Shown here: positions 32,420 through 44,189 of the stretch, in pieces
How the letters are laid out: every line of letters starts with the position of its first letter
Position numbering within the stretch: the first letter of the stretch is position 1
Source of the DNA: Carallia brachiata
Lineage: Eukaryota > Streptophyta > Magnoliopsida > Malpighiales > Rhizophoraceae
NCBI GenBank assembly: GCA_021464245.1
Contig: JADCRB010000040.1
Coordinates: forward strand, 7,784,575 to 7,848,574
Direction: 5' to 3'
DNA length: 64,000 nucleotides
Notes under the pieces: generated by a model
Databases searched by the model: none
What the model was told of the DNA's origin: nothing
The model's input: the letters and a program-made list of their open reading frames with translations, nothing else
Made by a program: the position numbers and the translations under genes

Positions 32420-35028
32420 AAATGTAGGCGTCTCATGAGTTTTTATCCCGGTGTCTCCATTTAAATTAAAATTGATACTTTTAAAGAAAGATTGATAATT
32501 TTTTAAATATCTGTTATTTATATATTTTAAAAATTATTAATTTTCTTTTAAAAATATTAATTTTAATTATAATTAAAACATTACTTAATATAAAAATACT
32601 CAAAATATATATTGGTACTCTATATATATACCCATAGTGCCGTGTGTTGTGTAATATAATTAGTTAATCACGGTTGATTTATTTAGACAACTTGTTAACA
32701 ACTAGCCCGACCACTATCAAGTGGTGGAGGTTTGATTTATCAATTTATATTTATTGTCCAATCAAACTGGAATCGGAGAAGGAGAAATGTAGTGTTTATT
32801 TTATTTAAAATAAGCTATGTCTATTTTGACAATAATTTATTATCAAACCTTTTTATTCATTACAAAATATAATCTGACTTAGTTTAATTTGCTAAAATAA
32901 AGATAATCACTATTTTAGTTCATTGATTAATAAGTCCCAAGCTGGCTTGGGGGGTTTTGGTTGGCTGGCGAGTGACGACGAACACCAAAGGCACGGTTTG
33001 ACAATGATCTGGCAACGGAGGCGAGGGGTGTAGAAGTGTAAATAAACTAATACCTTCACTAAAAGTTAGGTCATTTAACTCGATATAAGTTTGATCAAAG
33101 CTTAATATCAAAAGTCGTTTAAACAAACCAAACATGAATAAGGATAAATTCAACTCAAGAAACTCATAAACAACTCATTTAAGAATTATTTAAGACTCAA
33201 CTTAAATTCACTAAAACTTTTTGTTTAGTATGCCATTAGAATTTGTTTAGAGGCTTATTTGAGTTATGAAATAATTTTTTTTGTGAGAATAATAATAAAA
33301 TTGTGCACATTTAACCCTTTATAAATCTCGCAAATGTGAGTATCTTGTCTATTGAAATGCTCTATAATATTAACAATTATACATAACAAATAAACTTTTA
33401 ATTTTCAATTAATTAATTTTATAAAAGTAAACATTTTTGATAATTTATTAAAATAATTTTTATAATTTCAATTATTTTTGTTAATATTATATAGGATTAA
33501 TATACAAGAAAGCACCAACTTTATTGAAATAACAAATTTAATATTAATTTTAAAAAGTAACAGTTTACCTCTTTTAATTTTTTTGTATTAAATCTAGTAC
33601 GCTATAATATTTCTTAAAATAGAATTTGTTTATATTGATGAGGTGACGAGCATACTGTCACTAACTACTAACGTGTATAATTGTCATTATATCAAAACAG
33701 ATAAATTTCTATAAATATGTTATTAAGACAGATAAATTATGTTCATCGAAAATCACAACATGCTAGATTTATTATAAAAAAATTTTATGAAAGTAAATTA
33801 TGACTTTTTAAAATTAGTACTAAATTTGTTACTCCACACAAAATTGATGTATAATTTTTTTATATATTAACCCTAATTATATAATTAAATGATGTATTTT
33901 TAAAAAATTCAAAACTCCACTCAATAAAAAAATAGTCTCAACTGATTCAGCTTATTAGGTAAATGAACAAAATTTGAACAACCTAGCCTTATTCGGCTCG
34001 TTCCTTTGCATCTTTGTTAGGATGGGATTGGAAATTTGGAATTGCTCAATGCGGGTAATTAATTTAAGTCGTTATCACACACACACACACGCACACCAAA
34101 AAACATTTAAAAAAAAAAAAAAGCCGCTAAAGTATTGAAGTGACGTCGTTTGTAATTGACTTTTTCAGGTTGTTTATATAGGGTCGTACGCAAGTCACAA
34201 CTCATACCGGTTGAGAATGCTGTGATGAAAGAAAAGCTCAACTGGGGAAAACTCGAGCGGTGCCGGCTGCAATTTGGACTCATTTAAATTCCATGCATGC
34301 ATCATCAAAACAAAAGTCGACTCCAAAGGAGTATAACTGTCTCTTTTTTTTTTTTTTTTTACCAATTTCATTTGCACTCTCTTGGGAATATGATTGGCCC
34401 ACAACAAATACAATTGCTCTTGTAGTATGATAAGTTTATTATACATTGAAGACGTATTAATGAGATGAGAAAGATATTCTAAATTCTCATCCCCTTTCGC
34501 TTTGTAAAATGGTAGTCTATCTCTACTGTGCAAATTTGTAAACTTGAAAAAAAAAAGTGTAAAAAAAGAATAAATTTCAACCAAGTGGCCGTTTGGGGAA
34601 TCCAGGAGTAGGTGGCTTAGGTGGCTGTAGTCAGAGATGACAGGGGCACATGACTTTCTGACTGGTTTGCGGTTTCAGATGCAATGGCATCTGTTTAGAC
34701 ATGGTCACCGAATTGCTGCAGCTATCAGTTTAGTCAATGGGTTGCCTTGACACTTTCTTTATTAATATTCTGTCAGATAATATCTGTTGGTTCTGTCCAT
34801 GGACGGCAGTGGACTCTGAATTTCGGAAATGTCCCGAGTGAAGGCAGCCAACATTCTGATCTGACCAAAATCGGGGCTGCGAGGGTAGATGGTGAAGCTA
34901 CCTTTGAGGTACCCCCCATTCGGTATTGGCATTCTACTCAAAGTAGACAGGGAGGCTGTGAGTTTTGTTAGACAGCAGCACTTGTTTATTCGTAGTTTAT
35001 TTCTTCTGTTGGTGCATGAGCATCCAAA
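32420..35028. other. AT-rich intergenic stretch
   Basis: No gene is supported. A (CA)n-like run ACACACACACACGCACACC lies at 34078-34097. A less AT-rich, unidentified stretch runs from 34590 to 34975 and has an open plus-strand frame without known motifs (34747-34971). Confidence 0.4.
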
Positions 35029-35692
35029 CTCTTAATTAAAAATGACAATAGAGAGAATTGGGGGTTGGAAGAGCCACTACAATGCCCGTCCCTGCTTCTG
35101 AACTCAATCCCTATCCCCGTCCCCATACTTGACGGAGAGGAAATGTTGATCCCCATCGGGGATTGGAGGTCGTCCCCGCCAAGCTTCCAACCCAAAATGA
35201 CCTTTTTATATGCCCCAAAAATTTATGATTCACAACCACATTCCACACTAGCAACTATACCTTTTACTCCATAACAACGTAAATACTAAATCAGAAGTTA
35301 CACCAGCACAATTTTGTTAAACCCACAATATAATTTAGATTTGAACTTCTCTTTCAAAATTAAGAAAAAAGACACCACTACAGCCTGTTAGGGAAGAGGG
35401 GCAAGTGTCTGGGTGGAGAGAAAAGGAATATGACTGATAGTAGCTTCTGTGAACTTGCAAAATATACAATTTAAGTTGGAGACAAGTAAAACTAAAAACT
35501 CATCTCCCTAATTCTATAATTCTAGAAAGCAATTAAGAGAGAAGAGTGAGAGAATAAAAAGAATGATAGGGGAGCATTTCTTTAAACTCATTGTATGCTA
35601 TAAATTGATAAAACTTACAGGACACCAATGTTGTACCAGAATCAATGTAGTTAATCAATGAAATTAATTCATTTGTAAAGAAACTATTATAC

Positions 35693-35770
35693 CTTTGCCT
35701 CTTGCCAATAGCACTGGCAACCCCACGAAATTGCAGAATATATGAGCAGTTAATGGAGCAAGAAAATGTA
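35693..35770 (-). pseudogene. CAAX prenyl protease 2 (RCE1/FACE2) exon fragment, downstream piece
   Basis: This 78-bp minus-strand exon has an acceptor (GTATTTGCAG) and donor (GGCAAAG|GTATAA). It is open throughout: HFLAPLTAHIFCN then FVGLPVLLARGK. It matches the strongly conserved HLxAPLxAHIFCNxMGLPVL motif of RCE1 proteases, including the His and Asn of the active site region. Splice phases of this and the upstream RCE1 piece are both 2-in, 1-out, consistent with their being neighbouring exons that lost the one between them. Confidence 0.7.
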
Positions 35771-35944
35771 CTGCAAATACACATAAAGAAACTATCTTGA
35801 AAAATAGGCTTAAGGAAGAGACAAAAGCAAAATGATCATTGACACCTTGACACCACATTTATAATTAACGAGAAAATATATTTTACTCAAAAGCAAGTTA
35901 AAAAACTTAAAATATACATTTTTAAAGCAAGATAAAAAATTTAC

Positions 35945-36114
35945 TTTATCAAGGTTAGCAGCGTAGTTTGCTATCTTGTCCTCCTCTGATCATCATAAAG
36001 AAGTGTTGACCCATGAATAATCATTGGAAAATTCATCCCGAGCTTGGCTTTCACTATCTTTTCAACAAAATCCTGCAACTTTGAACTATGAGAATAAATC
36101 TCCCGAGAAATGAT
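35945..36114 (-). pseudogene. SUMO-activating enzyme subunit 2 (SAE2) exon fragment, frameshifted
   Basis: This 170-bp minus-strand block lies between an acceptor (CCTCCTCAG) and a donor (GATAAA|GTAAAT). It reads [39 protein letters not shown], then shifts frame and continues [15 protein letters not shown]. This is the C-terminal ubiquitin-fold region of plant SAE2, the catalytic subunit of the SUMO E1. The usual sequence between the two parts is LLYEVGDDLDE..VANYAANLEK. The frameshift and the lack of other exons make it a non-functional fragment. It sits between two RCE1 exon pieces, so the captured segments are interleaved. Confidence 0.75.
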
Positions 36115-36431
36115 CTGAGGAGGACGAGATAGCAAAGGATAAACTTATATTTCCTGAACACTAGAAATGCTACAAAATCCTGACAATTTACAAATTCTAT
36201 TAAAATCATTAAAATTGCAAGCCCTTTTTTTAACATTCATATACAGCCATCATTCCAAATTAACTAGTTCAAGCTTAGAATATACACATTGCCAAACAAA
36301 TCCAATTTTTGGACGGGCAAACCTCAATTAGAACTAACGTGAAATTCACCTAAAGAAATTCCTAGACAATAAAACTACTGTAGTACATAAATGAAACCTA
36401 CAAAAAGAAAAGAGTAAGATACAGAGAATAC

Positions 36432-36503
36432 CTACATCCAGGAAGATCTTAAGTAAGCTATAATTTTGCAAGCTATAGATCTCCATCCAATGGTTTAAAT
36501 ATT
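36432..36503 (-). pseudogene. CAAX prenyl protease 2 (RCE1/FACE2) exon fragment, upstream piece
   Basis: On the minus strand an acceptor (TTGTGCAG) and donor (GTAG|GTATTC) bound 72 bases. One frame is open: YLNHWMEIYSLQ followed by NYSLLKIFLDV. This fits the AHLNHFxExYxxxNxSxLxxSLIVG region of plant RCE1, the integral ER-membrane protease that trims CAAX proteins after prenylation. The catalytic-region LNH triplet is kept. The next family segment (GLQLGYTVIFG) is not found nearby. With only parts of the gene present inside a transposon, this cannot encode an active protease. Confidence 0.6.
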
Positions 36504-37466
36504 CTGCACAATAATAACTCGATGAGGATGATTATGATTCATATAACAAGCATTAGGACTTTAGAACCATATTTTAGATTTCGAACTGCAAATGCTTAAG
36601 TTTGTCAAAAATAAAACCCCCAAAAAGGATGGGGAAATGAAAGTACAATGGGGCATATATTAAAAAGCATGTAAATCATCAAAGCATTGATGAAATTCGA
36701 GGGGCAGGCAGCGGTGGAGCTAAGTTTTGCATAGAATACAAATCACCAGGTCATCAAGTAAAGTTTCAAACAAATCATCGCTGTAACAATTTCTAGCAAA
36801 AATCTCTGCTTTTTTTCATAACCCATCATTTGTTGTCCTCCGGCGGCAACAACGATGTCTATAAATATTTTTCTTCTCTTCGCTACTCTCTTCTATGTAC
36901 AAACAATACCTACTTCTTTATTGAACAATTTGATTGAAAATGGAAGTGGGTGGCTACTGTCATTAGGCTGCAAAAGGAGAGAAAGTAGTGATTAGGATAG
37001 AATGTTAGGATGGGTTGATATGATTGTCAAAATTATCCCTTAAAAATAAATATATAATTATAAGATGAGGGGTAAAACAGTAAATTTGAAAACGGGTAGG
37101 GAACGGGGACAAGTATAAGGACGAGGATAGTGAAACCCGTCCCCGTCTCCATCCCTGTTAAAAAATTTCGGGTAATGGGTATCCCTACCCCATTTCCCGG
37201 TCAATCGCCGTTGACCCATACCCGTCGAGGCGGGTACGGGTAATCCCTGACGGGTACGAGTAAAATTGTTATCCCTACCCTTAACCCAATAAATCATGTT
37301 TAATAGATTTATAATTTGGCTCACTAAGTTAATTCAATGATATGTATGAGAAAAAATAAAAAAAATTTAAGTGAGATATTAGTGAAATAAAAAAAATAAA
37401 TTTACATAATTTAAGTGTATTATATTTTAAGAAAAGTAAGTAAATATAACAAATACCCAAACCTAT

Positions 37467-37618
37467 AAGATTTGTTTGTTTTATCTATTATTTATTGTTA
37501 TTGCTGTTATTAATTATTGATTACTATTATTGATTGTTGGTTAAGATTTGTTTGTTTTATCTATTATTTATTGTTGTTACTGTTATTAATTATTGATTAC
37601 TATTATTGATTGTTGGTT
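37467..37618 (+). repeat. 76-bp tandem duplication
   Basis: Copies 37467-37542 and 37543-37618 both run AAGATTTGTTTG...GATTGTTGGTT and differ at only about two positions. The low divergence points to a recent duplication. Confidence 0.85.
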
Positions 37619-38443
37619 TCTACAGTTAATGATGAATGAAATGAAACTATAATATTCAATAAAATTAATATTAACTGTTGCTGTTGATTAAATAATAAAA
37701 TGGCTATTTTGGACATATTATTTTTGTATAAAAAAATTTATTAAATGTGTGACTTGAAGATTAACTAATTGATAATAAATATATAAAAAATTGAATAAAA
37801 TATGATTACCATAAAAAATTAAATAAACGATGAATTTAATTAATTAAAAATTAACTGAAATTAAGATCTTTAGTTTTGAAATTTTATTTTTTTGCTCACA
37901 AAAGTACCTAAAAGATTAAAATTTTAAATTATTTAATTTATTTTTTAATTGTTTTGTCTAAAAGAAAACAACGTCAATGATAAAATTGAAAATAAAAATT
38001 AAAGATAAGAACAAAAAAAATCGACGTGCCTTTGGTCCTTCTCAAGAAAAAAAAAAATAATGAAAGAATGAGTTTTTCTACCAATATTATAATATTGTTC
38101 ATGTACTGTTCACCCAGTACTAACAAAGACAAATCGAATTGTTGGCTGTTGCTGTTGGCACAATAGGGTCTCACTTGTCCGCGTCTTGTTCTTCTTTACA
38201 GAGGACAATTTTGTACTTTCATTACCATGGGTTGCCGAACACATTAAAGACAATCTTAACTTGTATTTTCTATGTCAAAAAAAAAAATTTTGTGTTTTCA
38301 GTTATAAGCATTTTAGGGTTTTATCAGTAACAACAATATCAAAAAAATAATAATAATAATTAAATATTATTATTGATATTTTTTAAAATTAAAATACAAA
38401 TACACTCTTAAAAATTAAATCAAACACACCCTTAGTCCCTTCT
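37619..38443. other. AT-rich stretch between the hAT-like element and the LINE
   Basis: No gene or clear repeat is visible. Confidence 0.4.
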
Positions 38444-38498
38444 ATCTACCTTTAACTTTGTTTTTTTTTTTTTTTTGAGAACAAAGAGATGAATTTAT

Positions 38499-41400
38499 TC
38501 AATATTCCGTTCTTACATCATGCTCAATGAGTTCGAAAACGGAGCCATAGTTAGCCCTGGTAACATGAAACTCATCCTCGTGAGATAAAGAGATTTTGGC
38601 AACTGCATGCGCCACTGCATTAGATAGCCTGTTGATATGTTGATAGGTGCAACACCTGAAGTAGGAAGCGATTGCTTGAACATCTGCAGCTAGCATCCCC
38701 AAGACAGAATTTTCGTTGGGCCCTGACAAGATTTGTTTTATTGCCATGAGGCTATCCGATTCCATTACAATTTGGGAGAGACCCACCTCCCTAGCTCTCT
38801 GAATAGCACATCGGATGGCCAGCATTTCAGCGACCTCTGAAGAGAGTGAACCTGCGAAACTCTGGCCAAAAACCAGCGTAGCCTCTCCTTTATAGTTCCG
38901 GAACACCATACCAATCCCACTCTGCCATTTGCCAGAGCAGCATCTGTATTAATTTTAATTGTTCCCTGCAAGGGGGGAGACCACCTGTCCCTTCGAGAAC
39001 CTAACTGCTGACTTTGCGATACACCATTCGCTTTTTTAAAATCCCCATAAATTCTCATTGCTGTGTCCACCGTCATCTGAGGATCAATGACTTTGCCTTC
39101 CATAACTAATGCATTACGGGATCTCCAGATTGACCATGCAAGCATAGCCGCAATTTCATGGAATTCTCGGCCATCTTGCTTAGGCAACGAGCCAAGCCAA
39201 TCTAGGAAATTGTCCACATTCATCAATCTTGTTCGGAGACCTAACAGGCTCAAGAACCATGTACCTTCTGTCCATGTGCACTGAAGGAGAGCATGCGCAG
39301 TTGTTTCTTCAGCTAGACCACAACGGATGCACATTGGATCAATAACAGCTCCTTTCTTAGCTAAATTAACTGCCGTAGGGAGGAATTCACGGGAGGCACG
39401 CCAGAGGAAGTGTTTAACTTTGGTTGGAATCTTCAATTTCCACAAGCTGTCCCACCCCCCTGCATTGGAGACTGAGGGAGAGCTTGATGCTGCCCCATTT
39501 GATTCAGCCACCGTCCTCGCAATCTTGTAGGCACTACGGACAGAATAATGCCCCAATCGGTCATAATGCCAAATAATTCGGTCAGCTACTCCTCGCACAC
39601 TTAATGGTATGGATAAAATTTGTTCACATTCATCCGGCATAAAAATCTGTCTAACCAGGTTAATCCGCCAGCTCTTTGTATCTTCATCAATTAACTCCGC
39701 CACCTTATCAGATGCGAGAATAGCCATTGGGGAGAGCACCTTGAACCCGTTTTGGTCAGGGAGCCAGGGATCTTGCCATATGTTAATATTCTTTCCATCA
39801 CCCACCAACCATCGAATCCCACGACCTAGTAAAGATCGGGATTCGAGAATACTACTCCACACATAGCTTGGCCGATATCCTCTCTTTGCCTCCAAAAATG
39901 TAGAATTGGGATAGTAGCGCGCCTTGAGGGTGCGGGCCAATAAAGAGTCAGTGCAGGTTACCAATCTCCATGCTTGCTTCCCAAGCATGGCTTGGTTAAA
40001 AAGATAGAAATCTCTAAAGCCCAATCCTCCATTCATTTTTGGAAGCGTCAATCGGTCCCAAGATGCCCAATGAATTTTCATTTGACTATCCTGACTTCCC
40101 CACCAAAAACAATTAGCCAACCGGGCAATCTCATCACAGAGAGACTTGGGTAGTAAAAAGCAGCTCATAAAGTAGGTTGGAATTGCTTGAATGATATCTT
40201 TGAGAAGCACTTCCTTGCCAGCTCTAGAGAGATATTTTCCATTCCATCCACTTAGCTTCTTACGTATTCTGTCCAAGATCAGTTCAAAAATTTTCTTTTT
40301 AGAAGAACCTACAGCCATCGGTAGGCCAAGGTATTTGTGTGGGCGCTCTACTGCCGTAACCCCCAAACAATTCTCAATTGCAATTTTTTCTTCAGTATGC
40401 ATATTGCGGCTAAAAAAGAGCTCCGTCTTCTCCAAATTAATTTTCTGTCCTGATGCTTGTTCGTACTGAGAAAGAATCAACTTCAGTTGCTGGCATTCCT
40501 GTTTATTAGCTGCAGAAAAAATAAGACTATCATCTGCAAAAAATAGGTGAGTAACCGTTGGTGCCCTTCGACATACTTGTATCCCACTAATGCTGCCCCT
40601 CTGAGTTGCCTTGCTTAAAAGAGCTGAGAAGCCTTCTGCACACATCAAGAATAGATATGGTGATAATGGGTCACCTTGTCGCAATCCTCTCGATGGACGA
40701 AAAGGGTCTCCGGGCACTGAGTTAACGACAACAGAATAAGACACGGTCTGAACACACCGCATCACCAATTGTACCCAGCTTGCTGCAAAGCCCATCCTCA
40801 TCATTACCTGCTCAAGGAACCCCCATTCAACCCGATTGTAGGCCTTGCTCATGTCTAACTTTAATGTCATAGAAGCTCTTTTGCCACTGTATCTATGTTT
40901 TATGCTATGAAAAATCTCATAAGCAACCAGGGCGTTGTCAGTGATCAACCGATTAGGAACAAAGGCACTTTGAGAGTTAGAAATCACCTGAGAGAGGAGT
41001 GGCTTCAATCTGTTAGCTATCGCCTTGGTGACGACCTTAAAAATCACATTGCACAAGCTGATCGGCCTGTAGTCTTTGCAAGACACTGGGGAGGTTATCT
41101 TAGGGACCAGGCATATATGTGTGTGATTAATAGCGGAAGGATCTCCACTATTATTAAGAACATTAAGCGCCGTAGCTATCACCTCATCACCGACAGTCTG
41201 CCAGAATTTTTGGTAGAAGATAGCTGGCATTCTATCTGGCCCCGGAGCCTTGCAGGGATGCATTTGATTAAGTGCCTCAGAGACTTCCTGTGCTGTGAGT
41301 GGACGGGTTAAATGCATATTCATAACTGTCGTGACCCGTGGGGACAATGCATCTAGGACTGGCTCCATTGCTCCACCATTCTGGGAACAAAAGAGTTCTT

Positions 41401-42619
41401 GGAAATAGGATTTAAACTCACCGGCAATTTGGTCGCATGTAGACAATATTCTCCCATCAGTAGTATGCAATTTCCTGATATAATTCTTCTTCCTCCGCAT
41501 TGTTGCTCTCGAGTGGAAGAATTTTGTATTCCTATCTCCCTCTTGCAACCACACATCACGAGATCTTTGTGCCCACATAGCCTCTTCACGGGCTAACATC
41601 TCGTCAAGATTAGATTGGACTTCCTTCATAGCTACTATGGACTCCGCTGATGGTTGCATTTGTTCCAATACCCGTTGTTGCTGCATAAGATTGCGAATAT
41701 TGGTATTGACACAACCAAATACTCGGTGCTCCCATTTCGTTAGCATTTTTCCGCAATAAGAAATCATTGAAGAAATATTACCTGGCTCATATATAGACCT
41801 TGCCCTTGCCCCAAGCCTTGGTGACTGTAGTGGCGCATGAATTGTCCCTAAGCCATATGGTTTCGAAACGGAAGCGTTTACAGGAACTTTGCCGAGCAGC
41901 TTGGGTTTGACCCAAAAAGATATGTAAGGGGTTATGATCAGAGCCGAATCTAGGGAGATGGAGGACCTGAATATTCGGCCAGATTTGAACCAGGTCTGGT
42001 GAGGCAAAGGCACGATCTAGCCGCTCTTGAATATTGTCAGCCCCAGCCCTACCATTAGTCCATGTATACTAAAAGCCATGAAAGCCAAATCATTAAGCTG
42101 GCAATCCTCCATAGCTTGTTTAAATTCCTCTATGGACTCTAGACTACGTGGCCTTCCTCCTTGATTCTCAGATGAGAACATAATTTCATTGAAGTCTCCG
42201 CAGCAAAACCATGGATAAGTGGACTGGGTTTTAAGGGAGCGAATCAACGCCCAAGTCTGGCTCTTGTTGCCATCTTCTGGCCAACCATATAGTCCCGTAA
42301 ATCTCCACACCTTAGGTTGGAAAGAGTCACTGATGAGGCCATCAATATGGTGTTTGGATAAAGTTTGCAGACTAACAGAAAGGGAGTCTTTCCAAAGCAA
42401 AGCTAAGCCCCCGCTTCTCCTCTGACCAGTACCAACACAGCTAACAAACAATCCATTAGCAAAGTTAAGTTGTTGTTTTAGAAGTTCCATCTCATGTGAA
42501 AATAACCTTGTCTCCATAAGAAAGACAAGGTGGGGAACTTTAAGCTGGAGCAGCTTTTTTAATCTCTGAACTGATCGTGGGTTCCCAAGCCCACGACAGT
42601 TCCAACCAAGTAGAATCAT
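38499..42619 (-). pseudogene. LINE ORF2 (endonuclease, reverse transcriptase, RNase H), disabled
   Basis: ORF2 begins at 42619 with ILLGWNCRGLGNP, the start of the apurinic-like endonuclease (GDFNEI further on). Its ATG overlaps the ORF1 stop in ATGA (42616-42619). Near 42080 the frame shifts; the other frame carries a TAG and the endonuclease end GSDHNPL, then shifts again near 41905. The frame 42013-38765 encodes the reverse transcriptase (KAPGPDRMPAIFYQ, KDYRPISLCN, RQGDPLSPYLF, FFADDSLIF), a zinc-binding zf-RVT region (TKVKHFLWRA, CIRCGLAEETTAH) and the start of RNase H (KINTDAAL). One missing base near 38908 moves the rest of RNase H to the frame 38909-38499 (MESDSLMAIKQI). At least three frameshifts and a stop disable it. 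Confidence 0.9.
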
Positions 42620-44189
42620 GGCTCCCTGCTGGGCTGCTTCGCAGCCTCTGCCGATATGATGTTGTCGTTAGGTGACTCAGTGTTTGTAGCATCTGTTGAG
42701 GGAGTAGGAGAATTTTCAGCTAAGACAGGAGTTAGAGCCTCTTTAAGCCTTTTGCAATGGGCTACCGTAGGCTCTAGCACCTCATCAATAGAGCTGGATG
42801 AAAATTTTCGTTTCCCTATTAGAGAGCCATAATTTCCAGATTGAGACACTCCCTTGCGTCTAGAGGCACGGCCAAGTTTTTCCCCAGTTGCCTGAGAATT
42901 ACGGCCTACCTTGGAGGGCAAAGTTGGCCCCGCACCAACTGAGAAAAGAGAAGCTGATTTGTCACCTTTACTATGATCTATTCGGACTTTCCTTAAAGAG
43001 CTTCCTAGGTTGACTAATGAATTCAAATTAAGAGAATTATGTGGCATGGGCATAAGTGGGGACGTGGCCTGATTTGGTGGACCACTAGCTGACCCAATTA
43101 GTGTTGCACTAGGGCGTTGATAAATTAAATCACACTGCATCTTCAGAATTTGAGAGATATTGTTTCCCTGTTCAATTGGCTTGTCCTGTAAGGCAACAAA
43201 ATTTGGAGGAGGGGGATTTAAACCATCCAGCTGAGCTGTATCCCTGGAATCACGTTGTTGAATTTGAAGTCCATCAATCTCTGCCATAACAGACTCCGCA
43301 AAATCTGCCTCTTGCAGTTGCACCGTTTCCTCCCCTGTTCTGGCCCTTCTTGCCTGAGTCGGTGACGACGGGGATGAGTGGAGATCAGAGGTCCTTAGTG
43401 CTTGCCCTTTACGGTCACTTGAGCTTGCCAACATAGATGTAGAACAACCCACTTTGCTTATCGCAATCGGATCCGCTTTAAGAACTGCCTTTTTAACTGG
43501 GGAAGCACGAAGATCTTCCCCATAACTACACACGGGCTCCAGAACTGGATCCTCATTGTCATCATCACCACTGACAAGCTCACAATCCTTCTTCATGTGC
43601 CCTATAAAGCCACAGAAGTGACAAAAATTGGGTAGTCATTCGTATTTAAATTTGATCCAAATTACTTCACCGTTCCGCTGTTTGATTTTTGTGCCTCTGA
43701 CAAGAGGGCCACGGACATCAAACATGACCCTGAATCTTAGGCAAAATCCCCAACTTTCTAGACTTTCATCATCAAGCGAAACAAAGCTCCCAATGCGGTT
43801 CGCTAGAGCCATGGCTGTCCCCTTAGATAGGGCATTAAAAGGAAGATCATAGGCACCCACAAAGGAATCCAAAACAGCTCCACTTTTGATGGCTGATCAC
43901 TACCCTTGATTTCTTGTAAAATCAACACTTGTTTATCGAACGACCAGGGGGCGTTTTCGAGAACAAACTGCTTATCTCTGACAGATGAGAACTTGAAACT
44001 AAACAGATTCGAATCAAGTTGCTTTGCCTCCATGGGCCTACGAAGCTTCCATGAAAGTTGCATCGTATTCAGAAGAGCCTTTGCATTAAACGGTTTTTCA
44101 GTCCATAGCTTCCCTAACAAATAACAAGAGCCCTTGGATGTGGTTTCCTCGGGAGTGCTATCTCTGATATCAATTATCTCCTCCTCCAT
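42616..44189 (-). pseudogene. LINE ORF1 (DUF4283/CCHC zinc-knuckle protein), disabled
   Basis: From the ATG at 44189 (MEEEIIDIRDSTPEE) the first frame encodes a DUF4283-type domain (LLGKLWTEKPFN, FVLENAPWSFDKQ). It then loses frame near 43870. The continuation in the next frame (YDLPFNALSKG ... FKYE) ends at a TGA near 43636. Just beyond, the original frame goes on with LPNFCHFCGFIGHMKKDC, a CCHC zinc knuckle, and a long Ser/Pro-rich C-terminal part to 42616. The TGA stands where relatives carry a charged residue, and CGA to TGA by methyl-cytosine decay is a simple explanation. ORF1 proteins bind the LINE RNA and act as chaperones in the retrotransposition particle. This copy would give only truncated products. 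Confidence 0.85.

Larger units (their letters stand above)
35037..37277. mobile_element. hAT-like transposon carrying captured gene fragments
   Basis: The left end TAAAAATGACAATAG (35037) matches, with decay, the reverse complement of the right end, TAGGGATAACAATTTT (ending 37277). This is the TAGGGATGNCAAT-type terminus of a common plant hAT group. Flanking octamers CTCTTAAT (35029-35036) and CCCTTAAC (37278-37285) agree at 6 of 8 positions, as expected for an old 8-bp target duplication. Subterminal zones rich in CCCCGTCCCC/GGGGACGGG (35086-35180 and 37095-37265) are also typical of that group. There is no transposase. Three exon pieces from two unrelated plant genes lie inside, all on the minus strand. 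I infer capture of host gene fragments. Confidence 0.6.

Noticed and set aside
40895..41311. Plus-strand open frames across the LINE
   Set aside because: They are shadows of the minus-strand reverse transcriptase frame and of its codon bias.
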